The notes beneath the pieces are model-generated. The model saw only the letters and a program-made list of their open reading frames with translations, made no database searches and was not told the DNA's origin. Position numbers and translations under genes: made by a program. Positions 26,922 to 34,963 of a DNA stretch of 64,000 nucleotides are shown piece after piece. Origin of the DNA: Novosphingobium sp. PP1Y (GTDB lineage Bacteria > Pseudomonadota > Alphaproteobacteria > Sphingomonadales > Sphingomonadaceae); NCBI RefSeq assembly GCF_000253255.1, contig NC_015579.1, positions 62,001 through 126,000 of the forward strand. The letters are read 5' to 3'. Within the stretch, counting starts at the first letter, position 1. Each line of letters opens with the position of its first letter.

Positions 26922-28199
26922 ATGAGCCGCGCACGCAAAGCTGCCATTGCCGAGCAGTTCGATCTCTTCCTGCCCTACATCGCCGACCTGCCCCTGCGCG
27001 ACCAGCGCGAGATGATGGAGCGGCCCTTCTTCAGCCTGGCCAAATCCAAGCGCGTGAAGGCGATCGATTACACCAGCCCCGACGGCAAGCTCTGGGTCCA
27101 TGTCTCGGCCAACCCGGATTACGGCATGGCGACGATCTGGGATGCCGACATCCTGATCTACTGCGCCAGCGTGCTTGCCGACATGGCACGGCGCGGCGCA
27201 AACGACGTGCCGCGCAAGCTGCATATCATGCCCTACGATCTCCTGCGCGCGATCGGGCGGCCGACCACCGGGCGCGCCTATGAGCTGCTGGGCCAGGCAC
27301 TCGACCGTCTCGTCTCGACTACGATCAAGACGAACATCCGCGCCGAGAACCGCCGCGAGGCGACTTTCTCCTGGCTCGATGGCTGGACCCAGCTCGTCGA
27401 TGAGCGCACCGAGCGATCGCGCGGGATGACGCTGGAGCTGTCGAACTGGTTCTGGGAAGGCGTGATGATGAAGGGCGGGGTGCTGTCCATCGACCGCGCC
27501 TATTTCGACATTACCGGCGGGCGCGAGCGCTGGCTCTACCGCGTCGCGCGCAAGCATGCCGGCGGCGCGGGCGAAGCCGGCTTCGCGATTTCCATGCCGG
27601 TGCTCTTCGAGAAGTCCGGCGCCGAAGGGCAATATCGGCGCTTCAAGTTCGAGATGCTCAAGCTCGCCGAGAAGAACGAACTGCCCGGTTACAGCCTCTG
27701 CGTCGAAACGGCGAAGGACGGCGAGCCGATGCTGCGCATGCGCCGCGTCGACGGGAAGGGCGGGGCCGAAACGAACCTGCCGGCCAATCCTGCAGAGCCC
27801 CATGTTTCCCCGGGGAAACACGCCGGGACGATTCCGGCAGAGGCGCCTGCCGAGAGCGCACCCGCCAAGACCGGAGACAGGCGAGGGCAGGGGGGCAGGC
27901 AGTCTGCTGCACCCGCAGCTCAGGCCACCGAAGCCCAGGCAGACGTCATCGATGCCCGCAAGCTGATCCGCTCGACCCTCGCCGGTCTTTCCGATGCCGC
28001 GACGCGCGGTTTCATGACCGACGAGACGATCGACTACTTGCGCCAGAATTGCCCGGGCTGGGATCTCCACGCCCTTCACGCCGAATTCGAACGCTGGGTC
28101 TCTGCCTCACCCGAGCGCACCCCGGCCGACTGGCAACGCGCCTTCATCGGTTGGGTCAAGCGCCATCACGAAAAGCACCGGCACACCCTGCGCGGGTAA
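26922..28199 (+). CDS. repA: Plasmid replication initiator RepA
   Basis: 425 residues from ATG 26922 (MSRARKAAIAEQF); an ATG at 26886 and an open frame from 26814 exist, but the conserved protein begins here. Of the RepA family seen on sphingomonad plasmids (RPA/RepA-like): LPLRDQREMMERPFFSLAKSKR, GKLWVHVSANPDYGMATIWDADILIY and ELLGQALDRLVSTTIKTNI, with paired winged-helix character. A Pro/Ala-rich linker (about 290-350) carries a parS-like palindrome, then a C-terminal helical domain (SPERTPADWQRAFIGWVKRH). It should bind the iterons at 28.6 kb to start replication. Confidence 0.9.
   Translation: MSRARKAAIAEQFDLFLPYIADLPLRDQREMMERPFFSLAKSKRVKAIDYTSPDGKLWVHVSANPDYGMATIWDADILIYCASVLADMARRGANDVPRKLHIMPYDLLRAIGRPTTGRAYELLGQALDRLVSTTIKTNIRAENRREATFSWLDGWTQLVDERTERSRGMTLELSNWFWEGVMMKGGVLSIDRAYFDITGGRERWLYRVARKHAGGAGEAGFAISMPVLFEKSGAEGQYRRFKFEMLKLAEKNELPGYSLCVETAKDGEPMLRMRRVDGKGGAETNLPANPAEPHVSPGKHAGTIPAEAPAESAPAKTGDRRGQGGRQSAAPAAQATEAQADVIDARKLIRSTLAGLSDAATRGFMTDETIDYLRQNCPGWDLHALHAEFERWVSASPERTPADWQRAFIGWVKRHHEKHRHTLRG
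27803..27820. promoter_or_regulatory. parS-like palindrome, copy 2, inside repA
   Basis: TGTTTCCCCGGGGAAACA is an 18-bp perfect palindrome sharing its 16-bp core with 26899-26914. It lies within the repA reading frame, where it encodes VSPGKH in the low-complexity linker. That the exact 16 bp is kept in coding sequence argues for a protein-binding role. Confidence 0.6.
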
Positions 28200-28466
28200 A
28201 GCGCGGGGGGGAGAGGGGAGGGCTGCTTGCAGGAGCACCGCGACGCCCTCCCTTTCGGATCGGTACGGCGCGCCTGCCGCCTCCCATCAACCCATCTTCT
28301 CTCGAGCCCCTACGCAGGGGCCGGGCCATCCCAAGCCCGCTGCGATGGGCCGGCCACTGCATCCCAAAGGCCCCTGCGGACCGCCTCATCGCTTTGCGCC
28401 CGCGGTGCGCACCATGGCGATCATGGAGAGCAACCCACCCCGATCCAGAGACGAATCCGCCTTGCC

Positions 28467-28481
28467 GTTCCCGAAGTGTCG
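28467..28481 (-). repeat. Inverted iteron copy
   Basis: GTTCCCGAAGTGTCG reads CGACACTTCGGGAAC on the minus strand, a combination of the bases most common in the direct iterons at 28603-28716. It lies 120 bp before them in opposite orientation, as autoregulatory or handcuffing half-sites often do in iteron plasmids. Confidence 0.6.
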
Positions 28482-28602
28482 CGTCGGGACCTCGCCGTTA
28501 TGGGCCGAGTCGGGTCTTCATGCGGTGACACGCACCGATTGAACGTCGATTTCCAACAAGCCGCAAAAAGAGATTCAAAAAACGCCTGCCTCTTGCGGTC
28601 TT

Positions 28603-28716
28603 CGACACTCCGGGAACGCTTGGAACCGGTTCTTCGACCCTTCGGGAACAGGTCAACGACCTTTCGGGAACACATGCGCCGACACTTCAGGAACGGATCG
28701 ACGATCCAACGGGAAC
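28603..28716 (+). repeat. Iteron array, probable plasmid replication origin
   Basis: Five direct repeats of the form CGACNCTTCGGGAAC start at 28603, 28635, 28657, 28680 and 28702. The last four are spaced 22-23 bp apart, about two helical turns, and the first by 32. They lie about 400 bp downstream of repA, and the sequence to the right (28790-28810) is A/T-richer, suiting an unwinding element. This is the expected layout of an iteron-type oriV bound by RepA. The 28200-28600 stretch before it holds no gene. Confidence 0.78.
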
Positions 28717-28890
28717 GGCACCCGGCACGCGACTCAGCGGATTGCGCCGGACTCCAAGGCAAGCGCGGCCCTCTAACCTTGTAACAGATTCCCTAAATAC
28801 CATTCTAACCGGCAGGATGCCTGGGTTCTGGTTTGAAAGGGGTGATGAAGGCAAAAGGCGAAGGCCGCTCCCTTTACCGAAGCGAAATGC

Positions 28891-30156
28891 CTATCCGCGT
28901 GCCTTGAGAACCAGTCGGCCGGCCCGGTCCGAGATGGCCTGAGACAGCTCGCCGGACAGGGCCGTATCTGCCAGACCGGGAACCTCGATACCCCTGGCAA
29001 TCGCCGCTTCGACTTGTCCAGCCAGAGCCGCGGCGCGCCGGCGCAGGAAGGGCAGGGTGAGGCCGCTGTCCTGCGCGAACCGTATCAGGCTGTCTCCATC
29101 CACTTCCTCGAGGCTGGCAGCTGGGCCGAAGCGCATGGCGAGCCTTGCGGAAAGTTCCGGCCAGATGAACGTCGCCACCAGATCGTAGAGCGGGGCAAGG
29201 ACGACTTCCCCATCCTCCCGGCGCAGCAGGCTGAAATTCTTGGCATGGGCGTCGCCGTTGCCGATGATCAGGTTGAAGATCGCTGCATCGGCCAGCTTGA
29301 GAACCTCCCGCGCCGGGCGCGTGGCGGCCTGCCGCACGAGCGCAAAGCAATCGCGGAAGGTCGGTCCGCCCTCGCTGGCGTATTTCCGGTTGGACGGCAC
29401 GCCCAGCGCCTGCGCGAAATCTTCCTGATGCAGCCGCTGGATCTGCCCGTTCCTTTCAACCCGGTCGTAGCGCGAGACGAGCAGGTAGGGCTTCCCGGCA
29501 ACTGCCTGCCACTGCCCGGTCGCTGCATCGAGCCCTACAGCGCGCGCAAGCGCAAGACAGAAGGCCTCATTGGCGGCCAGACCGGCAAAGCGTTCGGGCT
29601 CCGGCTTGATCAGGTGAGTCGAAGGTTCGCCGATGCGCGGTACGGCGATCCTCCCGTTTGCCAGGACCACGGGGAGCTTGCCCTGCGCCCCGGCAAGGCT
29701 GAAGCGTGCCCCCCCTTCGCCCGCCAGCATGGGAGCCCGGGGCAAGCGCTGGAGAAGATCGGCGAGCGCCGCGTCATCGAGCGCCTCTGGGCGGCTCTCG
29801 GTCGGGGCCGGGGGCGGTTGCTCCCCCGGGGGCAGGAAGGCAAGGGCGCCTGCAACATCGCCGCCCAGCGCCGCCAGCAGCCGGAACGGGTTGTCGGGTG
29901 AAACGCCCAGCGCACGGGCAATCGCCGTGCGCTGCCCTTCTTCGGGAAGCAGCCCTCCGAACACGGCCTTGCACAAGGCATCGCCGAAGGCTCCCGCCTG
30001 CTTGGGCAGGGCGTGGGACAGGGCAGGGGCCCCGCAATCCGCCAGCCAGTCCTCGGCATAAGCGAAATGCATCGCCCCGCCTTGATCGATCGCAAGTTCG
30101 CCCGCGATGCGGCGATCGGACCAGACGACGAGGCGGTCGAGAATGTCAGCAGCCAT
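28891..30156 (-). CDS. hipA: HipA-family serine/threonine kinase toxin (locus 1)
   Basis: 421 residues, normal HipA length. The nucleotide loop RFSLAGAQGK lies at 151-160, RLHQEDFAQALG at 241-252, the catalytic loop GNGDAHAKN at 299-307 (D302, N307) and the metal aspartate in APLYDLV (D325). HipA kinases phosphorylate targets such as glutamyl-tRNA synthetase and slow growth; the cognate HipB is encoded just upstream and overlaps by 11 bp. It sits beside the origin, so it probably stabilises the plasmid. All key residues present. Confidence 0.92.
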   Translation of the reverse strand: MAADILDRLVVWSDRRIAGELAIDQGGAMHFAYAEDWLADCGAPALSHALPKQAGAFGDALCKAVFGGLLPEEGQRTAIARALGVSPDNPFRLLAALGGDVAGALAFLPPGEQPPPAPTESRPEALDDAALADLLQRLPRAPMLAGEGGARFSLAGAQGKLPVVLANGRIAVPRIGEPSTHLIKPEPERFAGLAANEAFCLALARAVGLDAATGQWQAVAGKPYLLVSRYDRVERNGQIQRLHQEDFAQALGVPSNRKYASEGGPTFRDCFALVRQAATRPAREVLKLADAAIFNLIIGNGDAHAKNFSLLRREDGEVVLAPLYDLVATFIWPELSARLAMRFGPAASLEEVDGDSLIRFAQDSGLTLPFLRRRAAALAGQVEAAIARGIEVPGLADTALSGELSQAISDRAGRLVLKARG

Positions 30157-30382
30157 CGCCGCGCTCCTCCGGCCGGAGATCTCCGGGACGCAGGACCTGC
30201 ACTTCGCAGCCCAGCGCCGCCAAGACCGCGATCACCTTGCCGATCTGCGCCGTGACCTTGCCTCGCTCCAACTCGACGATGAAGCGCAAGCCCACCCCGC
30301 TTGCTGCCGCCAGCTGATCTTGGTGCAGGCCCAGCGCCTTGCGTTCCTCGCGAATGATCTGCCCGATTTCGGCCGTGTCCAT
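30146..30382 (-). CDS. hipB: HipB antitoxin, XRE-type repressor (locus 1)
   Basis: 78 residues with an XRE helix-turn-helix (GQIIREERKALGLHQDQLAAASGVGLRFIVELERGK in overlapping helices). Compact and without a C-terminal degradation tail. It should bind the three CCCGTTCGGG-type palindromes upstream and repress the hipBA operon with HipA as co-repressor. Confidence 0.9.
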   Translation of the reverse strand: MDTAEIGQIIREERKALGLHQDQLAAASGVGLRFIVELERGKVTAQIGKVIAVLAALGCEVQVLRPGDLRPEERGDGC

Positions 30383-30399
30383 GTCACACCCATAGTTTA

Positions 30400-30507
30400 C
30401 CCGTTCGGGAAATTATTCGCGTTCTACGGAGACTTCAAGCGATATTTGCCCGTTCGGGAAATATCACGGCTCTGGCGGCAGCATTTCAAAGAAATACCCC
30501 GTACGGG
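30400..30507. promoter_or_regulatory. Three hipBA operator palindromes at 49-bp spacing
   Basis: CCCGTTCGGG at 30400-30409, CCCGTTCGGG at 30449-30458 and CCCGTACGGG at 30498-30507, each followed by GAAA. Start-to-start spacing is exactly 49 bp twice. The first lies 18 bp upstream of the hipB start. The repeated palindrome, the even spacing and the position argue for a HipB operator array that wraps or loops DNA. The rest of the 30383-30803 gap shows no gene. Confidence 0.72.
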
Positions 30508-30803
30508 AAAACGAGCCATTCAGGACGTCTGCATTTCCGCTGAAGCGCGTGCGCAGACCCGATCACAGGAAGGAAGGGAAGAAGGCCTGTCGGCAAGGCA
30601 GTTTGGAAGAAATTTCGGACGGAGCCGCGTGCGTTGCCAGAGCGGCTCTCCAAGGAAGTACCCAATCTATGAGCGCGGCGTTTATTGCTGACCTTGGCAG
30701 CACGCAGGGATTGGTCCCTCGGCAGCCTATATATAGTCAACTCGATTTAACTATACACCTTCTGATATGGTTGCTTTTCGCCTATTTTCCATAATCGGAC
30801 ATT

Positions 30804-32036
30804 ATGGTAAGAACGTTATTGCCGAAATGCGGGTTTTTCGCCAGAATCGCTGCCGATGACCCCGCCGCAAACCGCCTGCTCCGTGTGATCCCTGCCCGCG
30901 CTTCTCCTTCCGCAGTGGAACTGGTGTTGGGTGCGCATCGCGCGCTGATCGACACGCGCGGGGCCAGCGCGCTCGCGCTCGAGGCGGCGACCGCGGCGAT
31001 GGCGCCGGCGACCCGCGCGGCGATTACCGCCGACCTCAAGTGCTTCCTTGCCTGGTGCGCACGCCGCCACCCGCCGGTGCAGGCCGTGCCCGCCGCGCCC
31101 GAAACGCTCGTCCACTACTTGCGCTGGCTGGCATCCGGTTCGCCGGGCCGCTCCCCGGCGCGGCCGGCGACGCTGGCGCGGCGGATCGCCTCGATCGCCC
31201 GGATCCACCGCGTGCTCGGCTTCGGCGAAAGCGAACCGCTGCCCACGCAGGCCGGGATGGTGCGCGACACCCTCAAGGCCATCCGCCGCCAGAGCCAGGA
31301 GCGCCAACGCCAGGCCGCCCCGCTGCGGCTCGGGGCCGCCATGGCCGAAGGGCAGGCCGCGCCAGAGGGGATGACGGTCGAGGCGCTGCTGGCTGCCTGC
31401 GGCAGCGATATCCTGGACTTGCGCGATGCCGCGCTGATCAGCCTCGCCTACGATGCCGGGCTGCGCGTCTCCGAACTCGTTGCCGTACAGGTCGGCGATC
31501 TGACCGCGCACGAGGATGGCAGCGGCCGGCTCGTCATTCCCCGCTCGAAGACCGACCAGGAGGGGGAGGGCGCGCTCGCCTGGATCTCGCCCGAGACGAT
31601 GCGCCGCCTTGCCGCCTGGCTTTGCGCCGCAGACATCGCGGGCGGCGCGGTGCTGCGCCGCGTCCACCTGCTCCCCGCGCCGCCCGGCGATGCGGAGGAG
31701 CGGGGCGCGCGGCACACGATCGGCGACAAGCCGCTCACCCGCCAAGGCGTGGTCGCGATCCTGCGCCGCCGCGCGCGCGCCGCCATCGCGCTAGGGCATG
31801 TGGCGATCGATCCCGACCGCGCGGAAGCGGCGATCCGGTCCTTGAGCGCCCACTCGTTCCGCGTCGGCCTGACCCAGGACCTGTTTGCTGCGGGCGAGGA
31901 CGGCGCCGGCATCGCGCTCGCGCTGCGCTGGTCCTCGCCCGGCACCGCGCTCCACTATGCGCGCGAACTCGCGGTCGGCAGCAACGCCGCAGCCCGCGTG
32001 CTGGGCAGGATGCGCGGCGCGGGAAAGGCAGACTAG
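30804..32036 (+). CDS. Tyrosine recombinase / integrase
   Basis: 410 residues. N-terminal core-binding domain (TRAAITADLKCFLAWCARR) and catalytic domain with R221 (GLRVSEL), K249 (RSKTD), H350-SF-R353 (AHSFRVG), W376 in place of the second histidine, and nucleophile Y385 (LHYAREL). A XerC/D-like integrase of a type frequent on sphingomonad plasmids, where it may resolve multimers or move gene blocks. No attachment site was identified. The start is ATG 30804 after an AT-rich upstream stretch. Confidence 0.9.
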   Translation: MVRTLLPKCGFFARIAADDPAANRLLRVIPARASPSAVELVLGAHRALIDTRGASALALEAATAAMAPATRAAITADLKCFLAWCARRHPPVQAVPAAPETLVHYLRWLASGSPGRSPARPATLARRIASIARIHRVLGFGESEPLPTQAGMVRDTLKAIRRQSQERQRQAAPLRLGAAMAEGQAAPEGMTVEALLAACGSDILDLRDAALISLAYDAGLRVSELVAVQVGDLTAHEDGSGRLVIPRSKTDQEGEGALAWISPETMRRLAAWLCAADIAGGAVLRRVHLLPAPPGDAEERGARHTIGDKPLTRQGVVAILRRRARAAIALGHVAIDPDRAEAAIRSLSAHSFRVGLTQDLFAAGEDGAGIALALRWSSPGTALHYARELAVGSNAAARVLGRMRGAGKAD

Positions 32037-32069
32037 GGCGCGACAGGTCGTAGTGATGGCAAGGTAGAC

Positions 32070-32530
32070 ATGGATCTGCGCCGTGTTGTCGCGGCGCTGG
32101 CCCTGCGTTGCGATCGCCTCGAAGAAGCGGTCGAACGCCTGACGACGGAGAACGAGGCTCTGAAGGCCGAGATTGCGCGGCTGAAGGGGCTGCCTCCCCG
32201 GCCGAAGCTCAAGGCGGAGCCTTCGGGAATGGAGAAGTCCACTACGCCGGCGCCTGGCAAGAAACGGCGCAAGCGCACGCGCGGGGCAGTAAAGTCGAAG
32301 CTGGCTTTGTAACGCAGCTGGGTGATGCGCTTCGCTATATTCCGCAGCGGCACCTCCAAGTCCCGCCGCGCCTTTCTGGGCCTGCTCCAGGCCGGACGCT
32401 GTGAGCATGTCATCAATGGCGCCGCGCTGGAGCGCATGCGCAAGATGGGGATGGCCGCGCCGCAGATCGAGCAACTGGCCAGCCATGCCGACAAGCGCTT
32501 TGTGACCGCCGAGGCCTGGCAAGCTCGGGA
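32070..32530 (+). pseudogene. Transposase remnant with internal deletion
   Basis: The first part (32070-32312) reads LTTENEALKAEIARLKGLPP, then GKKRRKRTRGAVK, a coiled-coil and basic N-terminus typical of IS66-like transposases. After a stop, a second frame (from about 32340) reads RRAFLGLLQAGRCEHVINGAA and MGMAAPQIEQLASHADKRF, which looks like the extreme C-terminus of the same protein. The catalytic middle is missing, so this is a deleted copy. Nothing else is recognised up to 32798 except an AT-rich stretch at 32655-32750. Confidence 0.6.
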
Positions 32531-32798
32531 TCTCGTTCTACAGGTTCCTCGGATGCCGCTTCGCCGTCCCGAAAGCAAAGGACGTCCTCTGGCTCCCGGA
32601 CCTCGTCTGCGCAGCACCGGCATAACTGCCCGGGAATCTGCCACGGTTACGCCGAAGTTAAATCATCATATTAATTTAAAGGCTTTTTATAGGATTTTTC
32701 GAAGCCTAAGTTTGCTCCAGCAATCACCCAGCAATCACCGTTTCGACTAGGCGGTTGAGGCAGGCCCGGTTTGAATGTTCGCAGGTGTGGGCGGCTGC

Positions 32799-34049
32799 TC
32801 ATTCATCGTCGCTTGCCAGCCGGAAGCATGTTGCAAAACGTCCCTGATCGGCGGAGCCAAGACCGGCTTCCTCGAACAGTGGTTGCCAGCGCGCGGCGAC
32901 CACAGCGCGCATTTTGGCAACTAGTGCCTGTGCCTCTTCCGGGCCGAGATCGAACACCGCCGCTCCAGCCAAGGCATTTTCAAGCGTCGCATTGCGCCCT
33001 TGTGGCCCCGCGCCCAGCACCAACCGCCGTTCGAGGCCGACCTGCGGCTTGGGCACGACATCGTAGAGTGGGGACAGGCGCCAGCCATTGCCGTCATAAA
33101 GGAAGCCGTGGTTGCGCAAGTGATCGTCGTCATTGGTGACGAGGATGTTGAACACCATGCGATTGAACAGTTCCTGCAAATCCTGGCGAACTTGTGTGCC
33201 GTACTGACGGAGGGCGCCGGCAAGGTCGGCATAGCTGTAGCGGCTGACTTCGCTTTCATGTGCGCCAAGGATGGTCAGTCCCGATGCGAAATGCCGTCGC
33301 TCCATCCAGTTGCCATGTGGAACCCGATCGAACCGCTCAATCAGATAGATGTCTCGTTCAAGCACGCGTCTGAGATCGATCGCGGGCACGTTCAGCCCGC
33401 ATTCGGTCGCAAGCCGCATTGTGGCATATTCCACCCGGCATTCGGGGAAGTTGTCGTTGCGTGCCTGGAACTTGGCGATCCAAGGCTGGTCCTCGATTTC
33501 GGTCGCGGCTTTGGGGCGCGCACCGCCAAGCGATGATCCAGCCGTTAGCAGTCGCCGCAAATTTTCATCGAGTTCATCGACATGTTGTGCACGCTCAGCC
33601 GCCTCGGCCAGCTCTTCGAGCGTGAAATGTTCACCCGGCGCATCGCCTTCGCCCCAAGGTGTGATGCGCTGCGGGCGCTCCGGGGTCGGACCAAAGGCCA
33701 GACAACCAACCCTGTGTTCGCCTGATGCGAGGATAAGGTCGATCTCGTTCGGTAGCCGGTCGCCCATGGCCTTGTACATGAGATACTGGCCCCAGCCATC
33801 GGGGGCTGCATCGCGGATGGCGTTGAAGACCGCGAAGCCCTCTTCCGTGCGGAAAGTATGGCCGCTGTTCGCGTCGTGGAGTGGCAGGGCAACCGGGTCG
33901 ACCGCCAGTCGGTCGGGACGTTCAAGATAGCGGCGGCCATAGGCAAAGGTCGCGAACTTGTTGCGCGGCTCGTCGGTCATGGTGAGCAGCCCGGCGGGAA
34001 CCGGACCTTCGGGCAGATGCACAAAGACATAGGTGCGCACGCTCACCAT
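32799..34049 (-). CDS. hipA: HipA-family kinase toxin (locus 2)
   Basis: 416 residues, a different HipA subfamily from locus 1. It has GSSLGGARPKA (171-181) as phosphate loop, WIAKFQARND, the catalytic NDDDHLRNH (306-314, with D309 and N313) and LSPLYDVVP (metal D330). Preceded 6 bp upstream by its HTH partner. Substrate unknown. Complete and probably active. Confidence 0.92.
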   Translation of the reverse strand: MVSVRTYVFVHLPEGPVPAGLLTMTDEPRNKFATFAYGRRYLERPDRLAVDPVALPLHDANSGHTFRTEEGFAVFNAIRDAAPDGWGQYLMYKAMGDRLPNEIDLILASGEHRVGCLAFGPTPERPQRITPWGEGDAPGEHFTLEELAEAAERAQHVDELDENLRRLLTAGSSLGGARPKAATEIEDQPWIAKFQARNDNFPECRVEYATMRLATECGLNVPAIDLRRVLERDIYLIERFDRVPHGNWMERRHFASGLTILGAHESEVSRYSYADLAGALRQYGTQVRQDLQELFNRMVFNILVTNDDDHLRNHGFLYDGNGWRLSPLYDVVPKPQVGLERRLVLGAGPQGRNATLENALAGAAVFDLGPEEAQALVAKMRAVVAARWQPLFEEAGLGSADQGRFATCFRLASDDE

Positions 34050-34055
34050 GACGGA

Positions 34056-34397
34056 TCAGAAATCCAGATCATCGACATCCGAGGCATGGGTCGTCTTCGG
34101 GAGACGCGCGAGATCCTCGCTAATGCCCGCGCGATCGCTGTCGGCGGCAACCAGGCTGGCAAGACGCGTGGTCATACCGAACACATGGAGCGCACTGGCA
34201 AGGACCGCGAGGCCTACCGTCGGGTCGCCTGCCTCCAGGCGCTGCAACGTCTGCACCGACACAAGCATACGCTCGGCCATAAGCCGCTGCGGCAGCTTGC
34301 GCCGCCGCCGCGCGAGCGCGATATCCTTTCCGAGCTGCGCGATGGCGCGCAGGCTCTGGGGCGGCAGTCCGCTGGCAACTCTGGAAGCACGTGGCAT
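34056..34397 (-). CDS. hipB: HipB-like XRE antitoxin (locus 2)
   Basis: 113 residues with an HTH (GKDIALARRRRKLPQRLMAE, then SVQTLQRLEAGDPTVGLAVLA). The C-terminal tail is acidic (THASDVDDLDF). Pairs with the downstream HipA 6 bp away. A strong inverted repeat lies just upstream of its start. Confidence 0.87.
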   Translation of the reverse strand: MPRASRVASGLPPQSLRAIAQLGKDIALARRRRKLPQRLMAERMLVSVQTLQRLEAGDPTVGLAVLASALHVFGMTTRLASLVAADSDRAGISEDLARLPKTTHASDVDDLDF

Positions 34398-34408
34398 AGC
34401 ACAGTAAA

Positions 34409-34450
34409 TGACATATCATGCGTATTCCGTCAATTACACATGATATGTCA
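34409..34450. promoter_or_regulatory. Operator inverted repeat of hipBA locus 2
   Basis: TGACATATCATG (34409-34420) and CATGATATGTCA (34439-34450) are perfect 12-bp inverted arms separated by 18 bp. The arms themselves contain a TATC/GATA pair. It begins 12 bp upstream of the hipB start, so the promoter and repressor site of locus 2 are expected here. Confidence 0.72.
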
Positions 34451-34480
34451 TGTATGTTGAGGCAATCGAAGGGCCCGTAA

Positions 34481-34963
34481 GAACAGCAAAGGTCGAAGGC
34501 GCCAAGCTGCGCTCATCAAAGCCTGTGTCCCTCAGGACGGCTCTCCGAGTTCGGGGCGTTCGTCGAGCGCCTGAAACGCGCCGCCCAGGCCGCTGGAGAC
34601 GAAGCGTTCATCGACCTTCAGACGGCGGACGCGATCTGCGAATGGTATGAGGGCCTCGAAGGAGGTCTCGCCGTCGGCGGTGGCGCGACTCCCGCGCGAG
34701 ACGGCGAACTGCTCGTTTATGTGCCCGGCAGCCGCGTATCGGTGCGCCGCAACGGCATGCTGATTGAGCGCGTCATCGTCGAACCGTCCTACCAGGACGT
34801 GCTGGGCGAGCGCGCCCTCGTCTACTCCTGCGAGGGCGCGGACGGAAAGCATTTCATTCTGCCTGACACGATCGCACCCAGTGGGCAGGATTGGAGTCAG
34901 GTCTATTGGAATCCCGAAACCGGGAGCTTCACCGAGTTTGATGCGGAGCTGGGCGCGTTTTGA
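34481..34963 (+). pseudogene. 5'-truncated small gene of unknown function
   Basis: The frame codes convincingly from about 34530 (LSEFGAFVERLKRAAQAAG, LQTADAICEWYEGLEGG, then RRNGMLIERVIVEPSYQDVLGERALVYSCEG) to a stop at 34961-34963. No ATG, GTG or TTG precedes it until GTG 34721, and a stop lies at 34478-34480. The N-terminus was probably lost when the hipBA locus 2 became its neighbour. Its stop overlaps the TTG start of the PIN-domain gene, so the two once formed an operon. No family recognised. Confidence 0.55.

Noticed and set aside
31040..32053. A second rightward frame inside the tyrosine recombinase
   Set aside because: Arg/Ala/Pro-rich shadow frame without motifs; the recombinase frame has all catalytic residues.
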